Positions 17,963 to 27,698 of a stretch of 64,000 bases of DNA are shown piece after piece (within the stretch, counting starts at the first letter, position 1; the number at the start of each line of letters is the position of its first letter). This DNA is from Neorhizobium galegae bv. orientalis str. HAMBI 540 (GTDB lineage Bacteria > Pseudomonadota > Alphaproteobacteria > Rhizobiales > Rhizobiaceae). The stretch lies in the NCBI RefSeq assembly GCF_000731315.1, contig NZ_HG938354.1, positions 682,001 to 746,000 of the forward strand, in the 5' to 3' direction. The notes beneath the pieces are model-generated. The model had not been told where the DNA came from and searched no databases. It saw only the letters and a program-made list of their open reading frames with translations. The position numbers were made by a program, and so were the translations under genes.

Positions 17963-18110
17963 TGACCGTAACAGGAGATTCCAATTTGACAATCCCCTCT
18001 GCAATTTTTTGCATAATTTAGCAGCAAACCCATTGAGTGCCTCGATAATTTCCAATTATATCATTTGCAGACGCAGAAAATGCGATGTGCCACCGCTTAA
18101 ACTGCACGAG

Positions 18111-18120
18111 GTGTATCAAT
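18111..18120. promoter_or_regulatory. Inverted copy of the operator half-site at the aldo/keto reductase start
   Basis: GTGTATCAAT is the exact reverse complement of 17953-17962. It spans the ribosome-binding-site/start region of the divergent aldo/keto reductase gene, where a bound regulator could block that gene as well. Confidence 0.45.
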
Positions 18121-19093
18121 GGAATATATCAACCTAGGTCGAACCGGCCTCAAAGTCTCTCGCCTTGCCCTCGGTTGCATGACCTTCGGTTCGAGCGAAT
18201 GGGCCCCCTGGGTCCTGGATTTGGAGGACAGTGCCAAGATCCTGAAGCAGGCGGTTGATCTCGGCATCAACTTCTTCGACACGGCCGATATGTACTCGCT
18301 CGGTAAGAGCGAGGAGATTACCGGCAAGGTGCTGTTGGACCTTGTTCCGCGCCACAAGCTGGTGATCGCGACAAAACTCTTCCATCCTATGAGCAGCGAC
18401 ATCAACGACCGCAGCCTGTCGCGCAAGCATATCCTCGATGCAGTCGACGGCAGCCTCAGGCGTCTTGGGACTGACTATATCGACCTCTATCAACTGCACC
18501 GCTTCGACTACGGCACACCGATCGAGGAAACACTGGACGCGCTGAACGATGTGGTGCGGGCCGGCAAGGTGCGATATCTCGGCGCGTCTTCCATGCATGC
18601 CTGGCAATTCATGAAGGCAATCGGGTTGCAGCGGCAAAATGGCTGGGCGCGGTTTGTATCGATGCAGCCTCACTATAACCTCATCTACAGAGAAGAGGAG
18701 CGCGAAATGTTGCCGCTCTGTTTAAGCGAAGGGATCGGTGTTGTTCCTTGGAGCCCGCTCGCTCGCGGCCGGCTCGCTGGCCGGGCCGAGGGAGAAACCA
18801 CGCGCAGTCAGACGGACGGCACGGCGCGGGCGCTCTACGACCGGACAAAGGCCGCCGACGATGCAGTTGTCGCCGGCCTGAAGGCGGTGGCCGAGCGTCA
18901 CGGACGGCCGATGGCGCAGGTCGCATATGCCTGGGTCGCGAGCCGCCCGGCCATCACCGCGCCGATCGTCGGCATTTCGAAGCCGGGGCAGTTCGCGGAT
19001 GCGGTCGAAGCGCTGGAGATCAGGTTGAGCGAGCAGGATGTTGCAGAGCTCGAACAGCATTACCTTCCCAAGTCGATCGCCGGGCATGCCTAG
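18119..19093 (+). CDS. Aldo/keto reductase
   Basis: 324 residues of the AKR superfamily (TIM barrel). It opens MEYINLGRTGLKVSRLALG. The catalytic tetrad is visible: Asp and Tyr in FFDTADMYSLGKSE, Lys in VIATKLF, His in YQLHRFD. The C-terminal PIVGISKPGQFADAVEALE binds the NADP(H) adenine end. It is transcribed divergently from the GntR gene over a 180-base intergenic region containing the candidate operators, so it may belong to the same regulon. It reduces an aldehyde or ketone with NADPH; the natural substrate cannot be read. No further gene follows in this direction before 19380. Confidence 0.93.
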   Translation: MEYINLGRTGLKVSRLALGCMTFGSSEWAPWVLDLEDSAKILKQAVDLGINFFDTADMYSLGKSEEITGKVLLDLVPRHKLVIATKLFHPMSSDINDRSLSRKHILDAVDGSLRRLGTDYIDLYQLHRFDYGTPIEETLDALNDVVRAGKVRYLGASSMHAWQFMKAIGLQRQNGWARFVSMQPHYNLIYREEEREMLPLCLSEGIGVVPWSPLARGRLAGRAEGETTRSQTDGTARALYDRTKAADDAVVAGLKAVAERHGRPMAQVAYAWVASRPAITAPIVGISKPGQFADAVEALEIRLSEQDVAELEQHYLPKSIAGHA

Positions 19094-19379
19094 CCGAGCC
19101 TTCGGTTGGAGTGCGTTCTGGTAAAAAGAGCATCCCGTCAAGGTGTCGGCGGCTCGGGCCCTTGAGAGCATCCACTCTGGTAAGCGAGCCGCCGTTAACG
19201 GCTAGGATGTCCGTCGCTTCAACCACGCTGGCGGCTGTCCGCGGAGACCTCTGTCCGGCGCCCTGCCGCAAAAAGAGACAATAGGCATGAGAGGGACATT
19301 GGGTCGGTTCACAAAACCGGACAGCCCCCTCGACGATGTTCCAATCCTTGCGGGGATTTCTCCTGGTACAAAGGCAGAA

Positions 19380-20756
19380 TTACGGCTTCATCTCACCCAG
19401 CTTCGTCAGCAGCGCCGCCCCCGTCTTGATCCCGGCAACGAACAGATCGAGCTTCAGGTTTTCGTTCGGCGCGTGGTTCGCCTCGTCCGCATTGGCGTAA
19501 GGCACGACAAACGCCGGCTTCTTCAGGATCTTGGTGAACACGTAGTCCGGAAGCGAGCCGCCGACGGTCGGGTAGAGCAGCGGCTCGACGCCGCGGGCGG
19601 TGAAGATGGCGTCCTGGATGACCTGCGCGAACGGGCTGTCCATCGGCGTCTTCGACGGCAGCATGGCGTTGAGCGGTACGAATTCCACGTCCGGTGCGTG
19701 AGCTGCGACATGCGCCCGCACCTTTTCGAACACGTAGTCCGGCGTCAGGCTCTCGACCAGGCGGATGTCACATTTGGCAAACGCCTCGCAGGGTAGAACC
19801 GTCTTCTGGCCCGGGCCGCCGTAACCGCCATGCAGGCCGTTGATGGTCAGCGTCGGATGGAACATCAGCCGGTCGAAATAACCGCGGTCGAGGGGCGCGT
19901 CGAGTTCCTTGATGCCGAGGTCCGCCTTGATCGCCTCGAGATCGAGCGGCAACTTGTCGACCGCCTCGCGCTCCATATTGGTCGGCGGCACGACGACGTC
20001 GTGCAGGCCATCGATGGTGATCTCGCCCTTGTCGTTCTTCATCGTGGCGAGCAGATGCACCAGCTTCCAGATCGCGTTCGGCATGACACCGCCGAAATTG
20101 CCGGAATGGGCATCGCGATTAGCGGTCTTCGCGCGCAGTTCGAAGGACGCCACTCCGCGCACGCCAAAGGTGATGATCGGCGTGTCGGATTCGTGCAGCG
20201 GACCATCGGAGGTGACGACCAGATCCGCGGCATTCAGCTTGTCGGCATGTTCGGCAACGAACTCGGCGATATGCGGGCTGCCGATTTCCTCTTCGCCTTC
20301 CAGCAGGAAGATGACATTGCAGGGCAGTTCGCCGGTCACCTTCAGATGCGATTCCAGCGCCATCAGCTGGGCGAAATGCTGGCCCTTGTTGTCGCCTATA
20401 CCGCGCGCATAGATGCGGCCGTCGCGGATGGTCGGCTCGAAGGGCGGGCTGTCCCAGAGTTCGTAGGGCTCCGGCGGCTGCACGTCGTAATGGCCGTAGA
20501 GAAGCACGGTCGGTTTGCCCGGTTGCTTTTCCATGCGGCCGAGCACCATCGGATGGTTCTTGGTCGGGATGGTGATCGCCTCCATGCCCATGCCGTTCAG
20601 CATGTCGACGAGGATGGCCGCCACTTCCGCGATGCCCTTGTTCTGGGCGCTGATCGAGGGATGGCGGACGTAGTCCATCACCCGTTCGATGAAGCTTTCG
20701 CGGTTTTCCTCGATATGCGCGAAGACGCGCTCCAGATCGCTCTTTTGCTCAGTCAT
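19380..20756 (-). CDS. M20-family metallodipeptidase
   Basis: 458 residues. Di-zinc ligands are in place: YGHYDVQPPEPYELW, GIGDNKGQHFAQ, the EGEEEIGSPH pair, TSDGPLHESDT, and the late His in EANHAPNENL. A dimerisation domain with GLHGGYGGPGQKTVLP lies between. The ATG at 20756 (AGGA at proper spacing) is preferred over one at 20765. It is the last gene of the second peptide-type operon, two bases after the HyuA-like gene. The likely role is cleavage of a dipeptide or carbamoyl/N-acyl amino acid released by the upstream hydantoinase/oxoprolinase step. Confidence 0.92.
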   Translation of the reverse strand: MTEQKSDLERVFAHIEENRESFIERVMDYVRHPSISAQNKGIAEVAAILVDMLNGMGMEAITIPTKNHPMVLGRMEKQPGKPTVLLYGHYDVQPPEPYELWDSPPFEPTIRDGRIYARGIGDNKGQHFAQLMALESHLKVTGELPCNVIFLLEGEEEIGSPHIAEFVAEHADKLNAADLVVTSDGPLHESDTPIITFGVRGVASFELRAKTANRDAHSGNFGGVMPNAIWKLVHLLATMKNDKGEITIDGLHDVVVPPTNMEREAVDKLPLDLEAIKADLGIKELDAPLDRGYFDRLMFHPTLTINGLHGGYGGPGQKTVLPCEAFAKCDIRLVESLTPDYVFEKVRAHVAAHAPDVEFVPLNAMLPSKTPMDSPFAQVIQDAIFTARGVEPLLYPTVGGSLPDYVFTKILKKPAFVVPYANADEANHAPNENLKLDLFVAGIKTGAALLTKLGEMKP

Positions 20757-20757
20757 C

Positions 20758-22806
20758 TCATGCATCCTGCTTGGCTGTCAGAAGAAGGGCACCGGAGACA
20801 TGCACCGTGCCGGTCCAGCCGGGTGCGACCAATGTCGTCGTGTCGAGTTGGGTGAGGATCATAGGCCCCTGGAACGTGGCGCCGGCCCCCAGCGTCGAAC
20901 GGTCGACGACGGGAACGCTCGTCACGCCGCTTTCGAAATGCACCGGCACATGATCGAACGGGGTGACGTCGGAACCCTTCTCGAGAATTGCCGGCGGCGG
21001 TTCGACCGTCATGCCGGCGGCCTCGACGCGCAGGGTCACGAGTTCGATCGCCGCTTCCAGCGCAAAACCATAGAGCGCCTTGTGCTCGGCGGCGAAGGCC
21101 GCCTCGACAGCCTCGCGGGTCTCGCCCCAGGTCACGGCAAGCTCGCCGCCCTGGCCGTGGTAGCGCAACAGCGCGACGGTCGCGATGCGGCGATCCTTTT
21201 CAGCCACGCCTTCGGTCTCGAACCAGGCGGAGGCCTGGGTCTTGAGCTCGGCGATGATACCATTGGCGATCGCCACATCCACCGTACCGGCTTTCGGCAA
21301 CGTGCGGCTGAACTCGGCCTTGAGGTCGGCGGCGAGCAGGCCGTCGGCGCAGAGGATGCCCGGAGCCGGCGCGATCATCACACGGGAAATGCCGAGCAGT
21401 TCGGCGAGCGCGCAGCCATGCAGCGGGCCGGCGCCGCCGAAGGGCACCAGCGTGAAGTCGCGCGGATCATGGCCGCGTTCGACCGAGACGACGCGCACCG
21501 CGCCGACCATGTGGTTGTCGACGATCGCCAGGATGCCGCGCGCCGCCGTCGCCGTCGAAAGACCGAGCGGCTTCGCAACCTTGCCGTCGACCGCCTTGCG
21601 GGCGGCTTCGACATCGAGCGCCATGCGACCGCCGAGCAGGCGGGCCGGCAGGTGGCCGAGCACGACATGGGCGTCGGTCACCGTCGGGTTCTCGCCGCCA
21701 TGACCATAGGCGGCCGGCCCCGGACGGGCGCCGGCACTCTGCGGACCGACGGTCAGCGTGCCATCCGCCACCTTGGCGATCGAACCACCGCCGGCGCCGA
21801 TCGTCACCATGTCGACCATCGGCAACGGCAACGGCCATTCGCCGACCTTGCCGTGTTGGGTTAGCCCGATCTTGCCATCCTTGATGAGGCAGATGTCGGC
21901 ACTGGTGCCACCGATATCGACAGTGATGATATCCTTGATGCCGCAGGCGGCGGCAACTGAGCGTGCGCCGACCACGCCGGCGGCGGGGCCGGACAGTGCC
22001 GTCAGCGCCGGAGCCTGGCGGATGGTGGCCGCACCGGCGACACCGCCATTCGACTGCATCAGCAGCAGCGGGGCTGTGACCTTCTCGTCCTCAAGCCGCT
22101 TTTCGAGGCGTCCCACATAGGTGGTGACGCCGGGCATGACGGTGGCGTTGAGCACGGTCGTCAGTGTGCGTTCGAACTCGCGCACGACAGGCAGCACGTC
22201 GGTCGAGGTGGTGACGGCGAGATGCGGCAGTTCTGCGCGAAGAATCTCCGCCGCACGCTTCTCGTGGATCGGATTGGCAAACGCATGCAGCAGGCAGATG
22301 GCCACCGCCTCGACGTCCATGCCGCGGATCGCTTCGGCCACAATCCGCACGCTATTCTCGTCCAGCGCATCGAGAATGGCGCCGCCGGCGGCGATGCGCT
22401 CGTCGATCTCGACGATACGCGAGGCCGGCACGGGCCGCGCCGGCTTCACCCAGGTATAGAGGTTCGCCTTGCGGGGAATGTCCTGGCGGCCGATGTTCAG
22501 CACATGGCGGAAACCCTTGGTGGTGACCAGCGCCGTGCGGGCGCCCTTGTCTTCCAGGATCATGTTGGTCGCAACCGTCGTGCCGTGCAGGACCTGGCCG
22601 AGCGAGGAGGCCTCGCGGCCGGCATCGGTCAGCGCCAGGCGGATGCCGGTCAGGAACGCCTCCGAAGGATCGGAGGGCACGCTCGGGGTCTTCGCCCGCC
22701 AGACCTTGCCGGTGGCGCGGTCGAGAAGCGCAACGTCGGTGAAGGTGCCGCCGATATCGACTGCGACGGAAAGGGAGGTATCGATAAAGGTCTCAGGCGA
22801 GGACAT
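20758..22806 (-). CDS. Hydantoinase/oxoprolinase family protein, subunit A (HyuA-like)
   Basis: 682 residues from the ATG at 22806 (AGGAG seven bases upstream). The N-terminal nucleotide-binding part shows VDIGGTFTDVALLDRATG, and the central actin-like ATPase core DIGGTSADICLIKDG followed by GAGGGSIA. This is the ATP-dependent ring-opening subunit of N-methylhydantoinases, 5-oxoprolinases and acetone-carboxylase relatives. It overlaps the B subunit gene by 14 bases. Together they probably open a five-membered cyclic amide (hydantoin or 5-oxoproline type) at the cost of ATP; which one is not decided by sequence alone. Confidence 0.9.
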   Translation of the reverse strand: MSSPETFIDTSLSVAVDIGGTFTDVALLDRATGKVWRAKTPSVPSDPSEAFLTGIRLALTDAGREASSLGQVLHGTTVATNMILEDKGARTALVTTKGFRHVLNIGRQDIPRKANLYTWVKPARPVPASRIVEIDERIAAGGAILDALDENSVRIVAEAIRGMDVEAVAICLLHAFANPIHEKRAAEILRAELPHLAVTTSTDVLPVVREFERTLTTVLNATVMPGVTTYVGRLEKRLEDEKVTAPLLLMQSNGGVAGAATIRQAPALTALSGPAAGVVGARSVAAACGIKDIITVDIGGTSADICLIKDGKIGLTQHGKVGEWPLPLPMVDMVTIGAGGGSIAKVADGTLTVGPQSAGARPGPAAYGHGGENPTVTDAHVVLGHLPARLLGGRMALDVEAARKAVDGKVAKPLGLSTATAARGILAIVDNHMVGAVRVVSVERGHDPRDFTLVPFGGAGPLHGCALAELLGISRVMIAPAPGILCADGLLAADLKAEFSRTLPKAGTVDVAIANGIIAELKTQASAWFETEGVAEKDRRIATVALLRYHGQGGELAVTWGETREAVEAAFAAEHKALYGFALEAAIELVTLRVEAAGMTVEPPPAILEKGSDVTPFDHVPVHFESGVTSVPVVDRSTLGAGATFQGPMILTQLDTTTLVAPGWTGTVHVSGALLLTAKQDA

Positions 22807-24679
22807 CGACATACTCCTGACGATGGAATGCACGGGTGGCGGGACGATTGGCGCGAAGTGCGGCCGTAGCCGCGTGGTCAACCTTGGTGCCCTTCACGAC
22901 GACGCCATAGAGGCGTTCGGCCGACTCGGCACTGACGAAACCGCCGAGCACGTCTTCGAGAATGGCATCGAGATTACGGTCGAAGGGATGGCCGAAACCT
23001 CCACCCCCGCCGGTCTCCATGCGCAGCACATCGCCCTTGACCAGCCTGTTGCCGTCCGACAGCGGCGGAACCATGCGCTGGTCTGGCCGGCCCGGATTGA
23101 TGGTGACGCGGCCGGTGCCGCCGCCCATGCCGCCATTAATGCCCCAGGGCGGGTTCTTGACGCTGTCGATGCGCACCGCAAGCATCATGTCCTCGGCAAG
23201 GATCTCGTATTCGCGGATGATGCCGCAGCCGCCGCGGTATTTGCCGGCGCCGCCGGAATCCTTGACGATGCCGTAGGTGCGCAGGCGCACCGGATAGCCG
23301 ACTTCGAGGAACTCGACCGGATAGTTCTCCTGCGCCACGAAATAGACCGCGTCGATGCCGTCCGAATCCGGCCGCGCTCCGTAACCGACGCCGATGCCGT
23401 CAGCGAGCAGGAAGCGCTTCAGCTCACCCGCGTCGTCCTTGTAATTGCCGCGCATGATGGTGATCACATAGGCCGAGTTCGAGGCCGGCGCCTTGCCGCC
23501 CGCCGTATTGACGAGGCCGTTGAGGGCCGACAGCACACGCATCATGGTCAGGCCGCGCATGCCGAGTGCCGCCGGGAAATTCGGTTGCAGGAACGATCCC
23601 TGGCGCAGGTTGACGGCGTCCAGCGCCTGCGGGCCGCCGGCATTGCAGACCTGGCCCGGATCGCCACCGAGATAGAAGAGACCGAGCGCCATACCCGGCA
23701 CACCGCGGTTCATCAGGAAGTTGACCGGACCGGGCGCCTGATCGTCAGACTCGGTCGCATCGAAGGTGAACTTGTCTTCGCCATTCGCCAGCTTCTCGCG
23801 GGTCAGCGCGAGGCGCATCTTGAACGGGCCGTTGCCATGGCCGTCGCTGTCGATCGCATCGGTAAATTTATGGGTGCCGTAGTCGAAGGTCTCGGCGAGC
23901 TTGGAGCGCACCAGCTTGCGGGTGCGGGTGAGCAGCTGTGCCAGCGCATCTTCCACGACGTCGGAGCCGAAGCGGTCAAGGATCTCGCCGATGCGCTTGA
24001 CGCCCACATCGACACTCGCCATCAGCGCCCGCATGTCGCCGATGCTCTGCTCGGGGAAACGAGAATTGCGATGGAAGATCGACAGCGTCGCCTCGTTGGT
24101 AACGCCCTGGTCCATCAGCTTGGTGACCGGAATGATGATGCCTTCCTGGTAGATGTCGGTCGCATCCGGGCTGATCGAGCCCGGCCGCATGCCGCCGATA
24201 TCGGCGAAATGCGCCCAGCTCATCACGAAGGCGCAACGCTTGTCGTCCTTGAAGACCGGCGCCAGCAAAACCTGGTCGTTGGAATGGGAAACCGCGCCGC
24301 GCGAACCGTAGCAGTCATTGTACCAGTAGAGATCGCCGGGCTTCATCGTATCGGCCGGAAACTTGTCGAAGACCGGGCCGGTCATGTCGCCGAAGACCGG
24401 CACCATGGAGCCGACCGCCATGACGCCTTCGCCGTCGAACAATGCCGTATAAAAATCCTTCTTCTCGCGAATGAAGGCGGAGATCGCGGTGCGCTCGAGC
24501 AGCGCTTCCATTTCCGACTGGGCGGCGGCGATCGCGCCGCGGATGATTTCGAGCGAGACTGGATCGCAGAGGGACTCTTCCGGTTTTACCGCCCTGGCGG
24601 GCGTGCTTTCGCTTTCCTTGGGATTGTACATCTTGGAATCCTCGTTGGATGCTGTGGAATGGATCGATCGGGTGCTCAT
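22793..24679 (-). CDS. Hydantoinase B/oxoprolinase family protein (HyuB-like)
   Basis: 628 residues. PVSLEIIRGAIAAAQSEME near the N-terminus, GDLYWYNDCYGSRGAVSHSNDQ, and the glycine-rich SGGAGKYRGGCG and ETGGGGGFGHP segments near the C-terminus are characteristic of the B subunit. GGAGGT six bases before the ATG. The start overlaps the dehydrogenase gene by ATGA, and the end overlaps HyuA, so the subunits are co-translated. It partners with the 20758-22806 protein. Confidence 0.92.
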   Translation of the reverse strand: MSTRSIHSTASNEDSKMYNPKESESTPARAVKPEESLCDPVSLEIIRGAIAAAQSEMEALLERTAISAFIREKKDFYTALFDGEGVMAVGSMVPVFGDMTGPVFDKFPADTMKPGDLYWYNDCYGSRGAVSHSNDQVLLAPVFKDDKRCAFVMSWAHFADIGGMRPGSISPDATDIYQEGIIIPVTKLMDQGVTNEATLSIFHRNSRFPEQSIGDMRALMASVDVGVKRIGEILDRFGSDVVEDALAQLLTRTRKLVRSKLAETFDYGTHKFTDAIDSDGHGNGPFKMRLALTREKLANGEDKFTFDATESDDQAPGPVNFLMNRGVPGMALGLFYLGGDPGQVCNAGGPQALDAVNLRQGSFLQPNFPAALGMRGLTMMRVLSALNGLVNTAGGKAPASNSAYVITIMRGNYKDDAGELKRFLLADGIGVGYGARPDSDGIDAVYFVAQENYPVEFLEVGYPVRLRTYGIVKDSGGAGKYRGGCGIIREYEILAEDMMLAVRIDSVKNPPWGINGGMGGGTGRVTINPGRPDQRMVPPLSDGNRLVKGDVLRMETGGGGGFGHPFDRNLDAILEDVLGGFVSAESAERLYGVVVKGTKVDHAATAALRANRPATRAFHRQEYVDVLA

Positions 24680-25683
24680 TGGGCACCTCCGATCAGGACG
24701 ACGACGTTGCCGAGGCCACCGCGCTCAACGCGCTCATGGGCCTTGGCGATGTCTTCGAGGGGGAATGTCGCGCCGATTGCGACCTTGAGCCTGCCGGCAT
24801 CGGCGAGTTCGGCGATCATCCTTTCACCCGCCAGCCGCTGATCTTCGGGGATCAGAAAACCCTGGATGAAGCGCAGGTTGGCGCCCTTGGCTGCGAAGGC
24901 ATAGTAGGGGAGCATCGGCGTCGGATTGCTGCTCGACGAATAGGAGGCGACCGTGCCGTTGCGTTTCAGCGCGGCGGCATCGAGTTCCAGGTTTGCCCCG
25001 AAATCGACCTCGACGATACGATCGACGCCCTGTCCTTCGGTCAATTCCAAGATACGGGCCGAGACGTCTTCGCGCTTGCGGTCGATCGTGGCGAAAGCGC
25101 CGGCTTGCCTCACGTGCACTGCGGCTTCCGGTGTGCTCACCGTACCGATCACCCGCGCTCCGCCGGCAACCGCCATCTGCACTGCGAAATGGCCGACCGC
25201 ACCGGCCGCACCGTTCACAAATATGGTCTGCCCGGTAACCGGGCCATCGGCGAAGACGGCGCGATAGGCGGTCATGGCCGGCACGCCGAGATTGGCGCCG
25301 TCGGCGAAACTCAAGGCATCGGCAAGCCTCACCGCCTGGTGGGAAGCGATTGCGATGAATTCGGCTGCCGTCCCGAAAGCGCGGCCCGCTTCGCCATATC
25401 CGCCCTGGGCATTCCACATCCAGACCCGTTCGCCGATGCGCGCCAGATCGACGCCCGCGCCGACACCGATGATCTCGCCGGCTCCGTCCGTATGCGGAAT
25501 GATCAGCTTGTGATCCATGCCCATGCCGCGCCAGCCACCACGGCGTTTCACGTCGGCCGGGTTGATGCCGGACGCATGCACGCGCACCAGCACCTCGCCG
25601 GGACCGGCGACCGGTGCAGCCATCTCAGTCACGGAGAGAACCTCCGCGGCGGGACCGGTGCGTGTGTAGGAAGCGGCAAGCAT
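24676..25683 (-). CDS. Zinc-independent alcohol dehydrogenase/quinone-reductase-like MDR protein
   Basis: 335 residues of the medium-chain dehydrogenase/reductase superfamily. GEVLVRVHASGINPADVKRR and the nucleotide-binding stretch IFVNGAAGAVGHFAVQ (AxxGxxG) point to the NADPH:quinone reductase branch. The structural-zinc cysteines are absent. The ATG at 25683 has GGAG at six bases; a TTG at 25695 is less likely. It lies between the ATPase and hydantoinase genes of the operon and overlaps HyuB by ATGA. A reduction of an unsaturated or carbonyl intermediate is possible, but the substrate is unknown. Confidence 0.9.
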   Translation of the reverse strand: MLAASYTRTGPAAEVLSVTEMAAPVAGPGEVLVRVHASGINPADVKRRGGWRGMGMDHKLIIPHTDGAGEIIGVGAGVDLARIGERVWMWNAQGGYGEAGRAFGTAAEFIAIASHQAVRLADALSFADGANLGVPAMTAYRAVFADGPVTGQTIFVNGAAGAVGHFAVQMAVAGGARVIGTVSTPEAAVHVRQAGAFATIDRKREDVSARILELTEGQGVDRIVEVDFGANLELDAAALKRNGTVASYSSSSNPTPMLPYYAFAAKGANLRFIQGFLIPEDQRLAGERMIAELADAGRLKVAIGATFPLEDIAKAHERVERGGLGNVVVLIGGAQ

Positions 25684-25695
25684 CAACAACTCCAA

Positions 25696-26685
25696 TCAGT
25701 AGAGGTGACAGGCGACGGTGCGGGTACCGACCGGTTTCGGGTGGGGCACCTCGGCCGCACAGCGCGCATGGGCTGCCGGACAGCGGTCGCGAAAAACGCA
25801 GCCGGAGGGTGGATTACGCGGGTCCGGCGCCCCGCGGCCGATCGGCAGCGGCTCGTGGCTCTGGTCGGGATTCGGCACAGGAACGGCGGCGACCAGCGCC
25901 TTGGTATAGGGATGCAGCGGTTCGCGGACGATATCCTCGGTCGGCCCGTCCTCCATGATCCGCCCGAGATACATGACGATGGTCCGCTCGCAGACGTAAC
26001 GCACCAGCGCCAGGTCGTGGCTGATATAGATGGCGGTAAGGCCAAGCCGGTCACGGACATCGCGGAAGACGTTCAAGACGCCGGCGCGCACCGAAACGTC
26101 GAGCATCGAGACTGGCTCGTCAGCCACCACGAATTCCGGCTGCAGGATCAGCGCTCGCGCCATCACGACGCGCTGCAACTGGCCGCCGGACAGGTGATGC
26201 GGGTAGCGGTCGAGGAACTGCACGGGCTCCGGCAACTTCACCAGTTCGAGTGCCGTGATGATCCGGGCCTCGCGTTCGCGCTTCGGAATGTCTGCATTTT
26301 CCAGCGGCTCGGCCAGTGTCTGGCGGATGGTGAAGCGCGGATTGATCGCGTCGAACGGGTTCTGGAAGATCAGCTGCGCCTTGGAGCGGAATTTCTTCAG
26401 CCCCCTGCCGCGCACCGCGCCGATCTCCTCGCCGTCGAAATGGATCGTACCGCCGGTCTTTTCCTCAAGCTTCAGCAGCAGCCGGCCCATGGAAGTCTTG
26501 CCGCAGCCGGATTCGCCGAGCAGGCCGACGCTTTCGCCCCGCCGGATGTCGAAGCTGACGCCATCGACTGCCTTTACCACCGTCGATTTGCCGCGCATCG
26601 CCGCGAACGTACCGCCGACGGCATAATGCAGCTTGACATCGAAGACCGAGACCAGGACATCCGGTTTCTTGGTGACCATGTTCAT
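25696..26685 (-). CDS. Oligopeptide-type ABC transporter ATP-binding protein (OppF-like)
   Basis: About 329 residues. Walker [10 protein letters not shown], signature [16 protein letters not shown], Walker [13 protein letters not shown], and the C-terminal cysteine motif [17 protein letters not shown] place the start at 26685, where the ATG overlaps the previous stop as ATGA; an ATG at 26700 is the alternative. It pairs with the protein at 26682-27698. Confidence 0.92.
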   Translation of the reverse strand: MNMVTKKPDVLVSVFDVKLHYAVGGTFAAMRGKSTVVKAVDGVSFDIRRGESVGLLGESGCGKTSMGRLLLKLEEKTGGTIHFDGEEIGAVRGRGLKKFRSKAQLIFQNPFDAINPRFTIRQTLAEPLENADIPKREREARIITALELVKLPEPVQFLDRYPHHLSGGQLQRVVMARALILQPEFVVADEPVSMLDVSVRAGVLNVFRDVRDRLGLTAIYISHDLALVRYVCERTIVMYLGRIMEDGPTEDIVREPLHPYTKALVAAVPVPNPDQSHEPLPIGRGAPDPRNPPSGCVFRDRCPAAHARCAAEVPHPKPVGTRTVACHLY

Positions 26686-27698
26686 GCCGGGGCCATCCAT
26701 GTCTCCGTCTTGGCGGCTTCGATACGCAGGGCAGCACTCTCATTGGCACGGTGGCAAAGCACCGGGTGGCCCGGCGCGACGTCGATGACCGGCGGCTCGG
26801 TACCGCAGATGTCGAGCGCGAAGGGACAGCGCGGCTTGAACCGACAGCCGGCCGGCGGATTGGCAAGGTTCGGCGGTGCCCCTTCAATCGGAACCAGGAT
26901 GCCGGAGGCGGCCCCCTGCAGATCCGGGAAGGCATTGCGCAAGCCCATCGTGTAGGGATGCGACGGCGCCGTCAGCGTCGACTGCATGGTCCCGGATTCG
27001 GCGACCTTGCCGGCATACATGACGACCGTGCGGTCGCAGATATAGGCGACGACGGAGATGTCGTGGGTGACGAGAATGACCGACACGCCAAGACGCGTCT
27101 GCAGCTCTTTCAACTGGTCGAGGATCTGCCGTTGCACGATGACGTCGAGCGCCGTCACCGGCTCGTCGGCGATGATCAGCTTCGGGTCGAGCGCCAGCGC
27201 CAGGGCAATCGCAACACGCTGGCGCATGCCGCCGGAGAACTGGTGCGGATAATCGTTCAGGCGGTTGGCATCGATGCCGACCATCTCGAACAGTTCTTCG
27301 GAACGGGCACGGGACTGTTTGCGGCTCAGGCCGCCACGGCGGCGCAACACTTCGTCGAGCTGGTATTCGACCGTATAGACCGGATCGAGCGAGTTCATTG
27401 CGCTTTGCGGCACGAAGGCGATATCGCGCCAGCGCAACGCATTCATCTCCTTTTCGGGGATCTTTGCGAGATCCTTGCCGTCGAACAGGATCTGTCCGCC
27501 GGTGATTGCGGCATTTTCGGCGATCACCCGTGTCAGCGCCCGGGCGACCGTTGTCTTGCCGCAGCCGGATTCGCCGACCAGGCCGGTGATCGAGCCGCGC
27601 GGAATGTCGAAGCTCGCGCCATCCACGGCGTGGACGAAATTGCGCCCCACCTGATAGCTGACCCGAAGATCTCTGACGGAAAGAAGGGGTTCGCTCAT
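26682..27698 (-). CDS. Oligopeptide-type ABC transporter ATP-binding protein (OppD-like)
   Basis: 338 residues with Walker A (GESGCGKTT), signature ([16 protein letters not shown]), Walker B ([12 protein letters not shown]) and the C-terminal cysteine motif ([16 protein letters not shown]). The start overlaps the permease stop by ATGA and the end overlaps OppF. It is the other half of the motor for the second peptide importer. Confidence 0.93.
   Translation of the reverse strand: MSEPLLSVRDLRVSYQVGRNFVHAVDGASFDIPRGSITGLVGESGCGKTTVARALTRVIAENAAITGGQILFDGKDLAKIPEKEMNALRWRDIAFVPQSAMNSLDPVYTVEYQLDEVLRRRGGLSRKQSRARSEELFEMVGIDANRLNDYPHQFSGGMRQRVAIALALALDPKLIIADEPVTALDVIVQRQILDQLKELQTRLGVSVILVTHDISVVAYICDRTVVMYAGKVAESGTMQSTLTAPSHPYTMGLRNAFPDLQGAASGILVPIEGAPPNLANPPAGCRFKPRCPFALDICGTEPPVIDVAPGHPVLCHRANESAALRIEAAKTETWMAPA

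Noticed and set aside
17986-18017. TTGACA with CATAAT as a promoter for the aldo/keto reductase gene
   Set aside because: The 20-base spacer is too long for a standard sigma70 promoter; not listed as a feature.
22469-24841. A long plus-strand open frame opposite the hydantoinase genes
   Set aside because: The minus-strand reading has complete HyuA/HyuB motifs and ribosome-binding sites; the plus frame has none.
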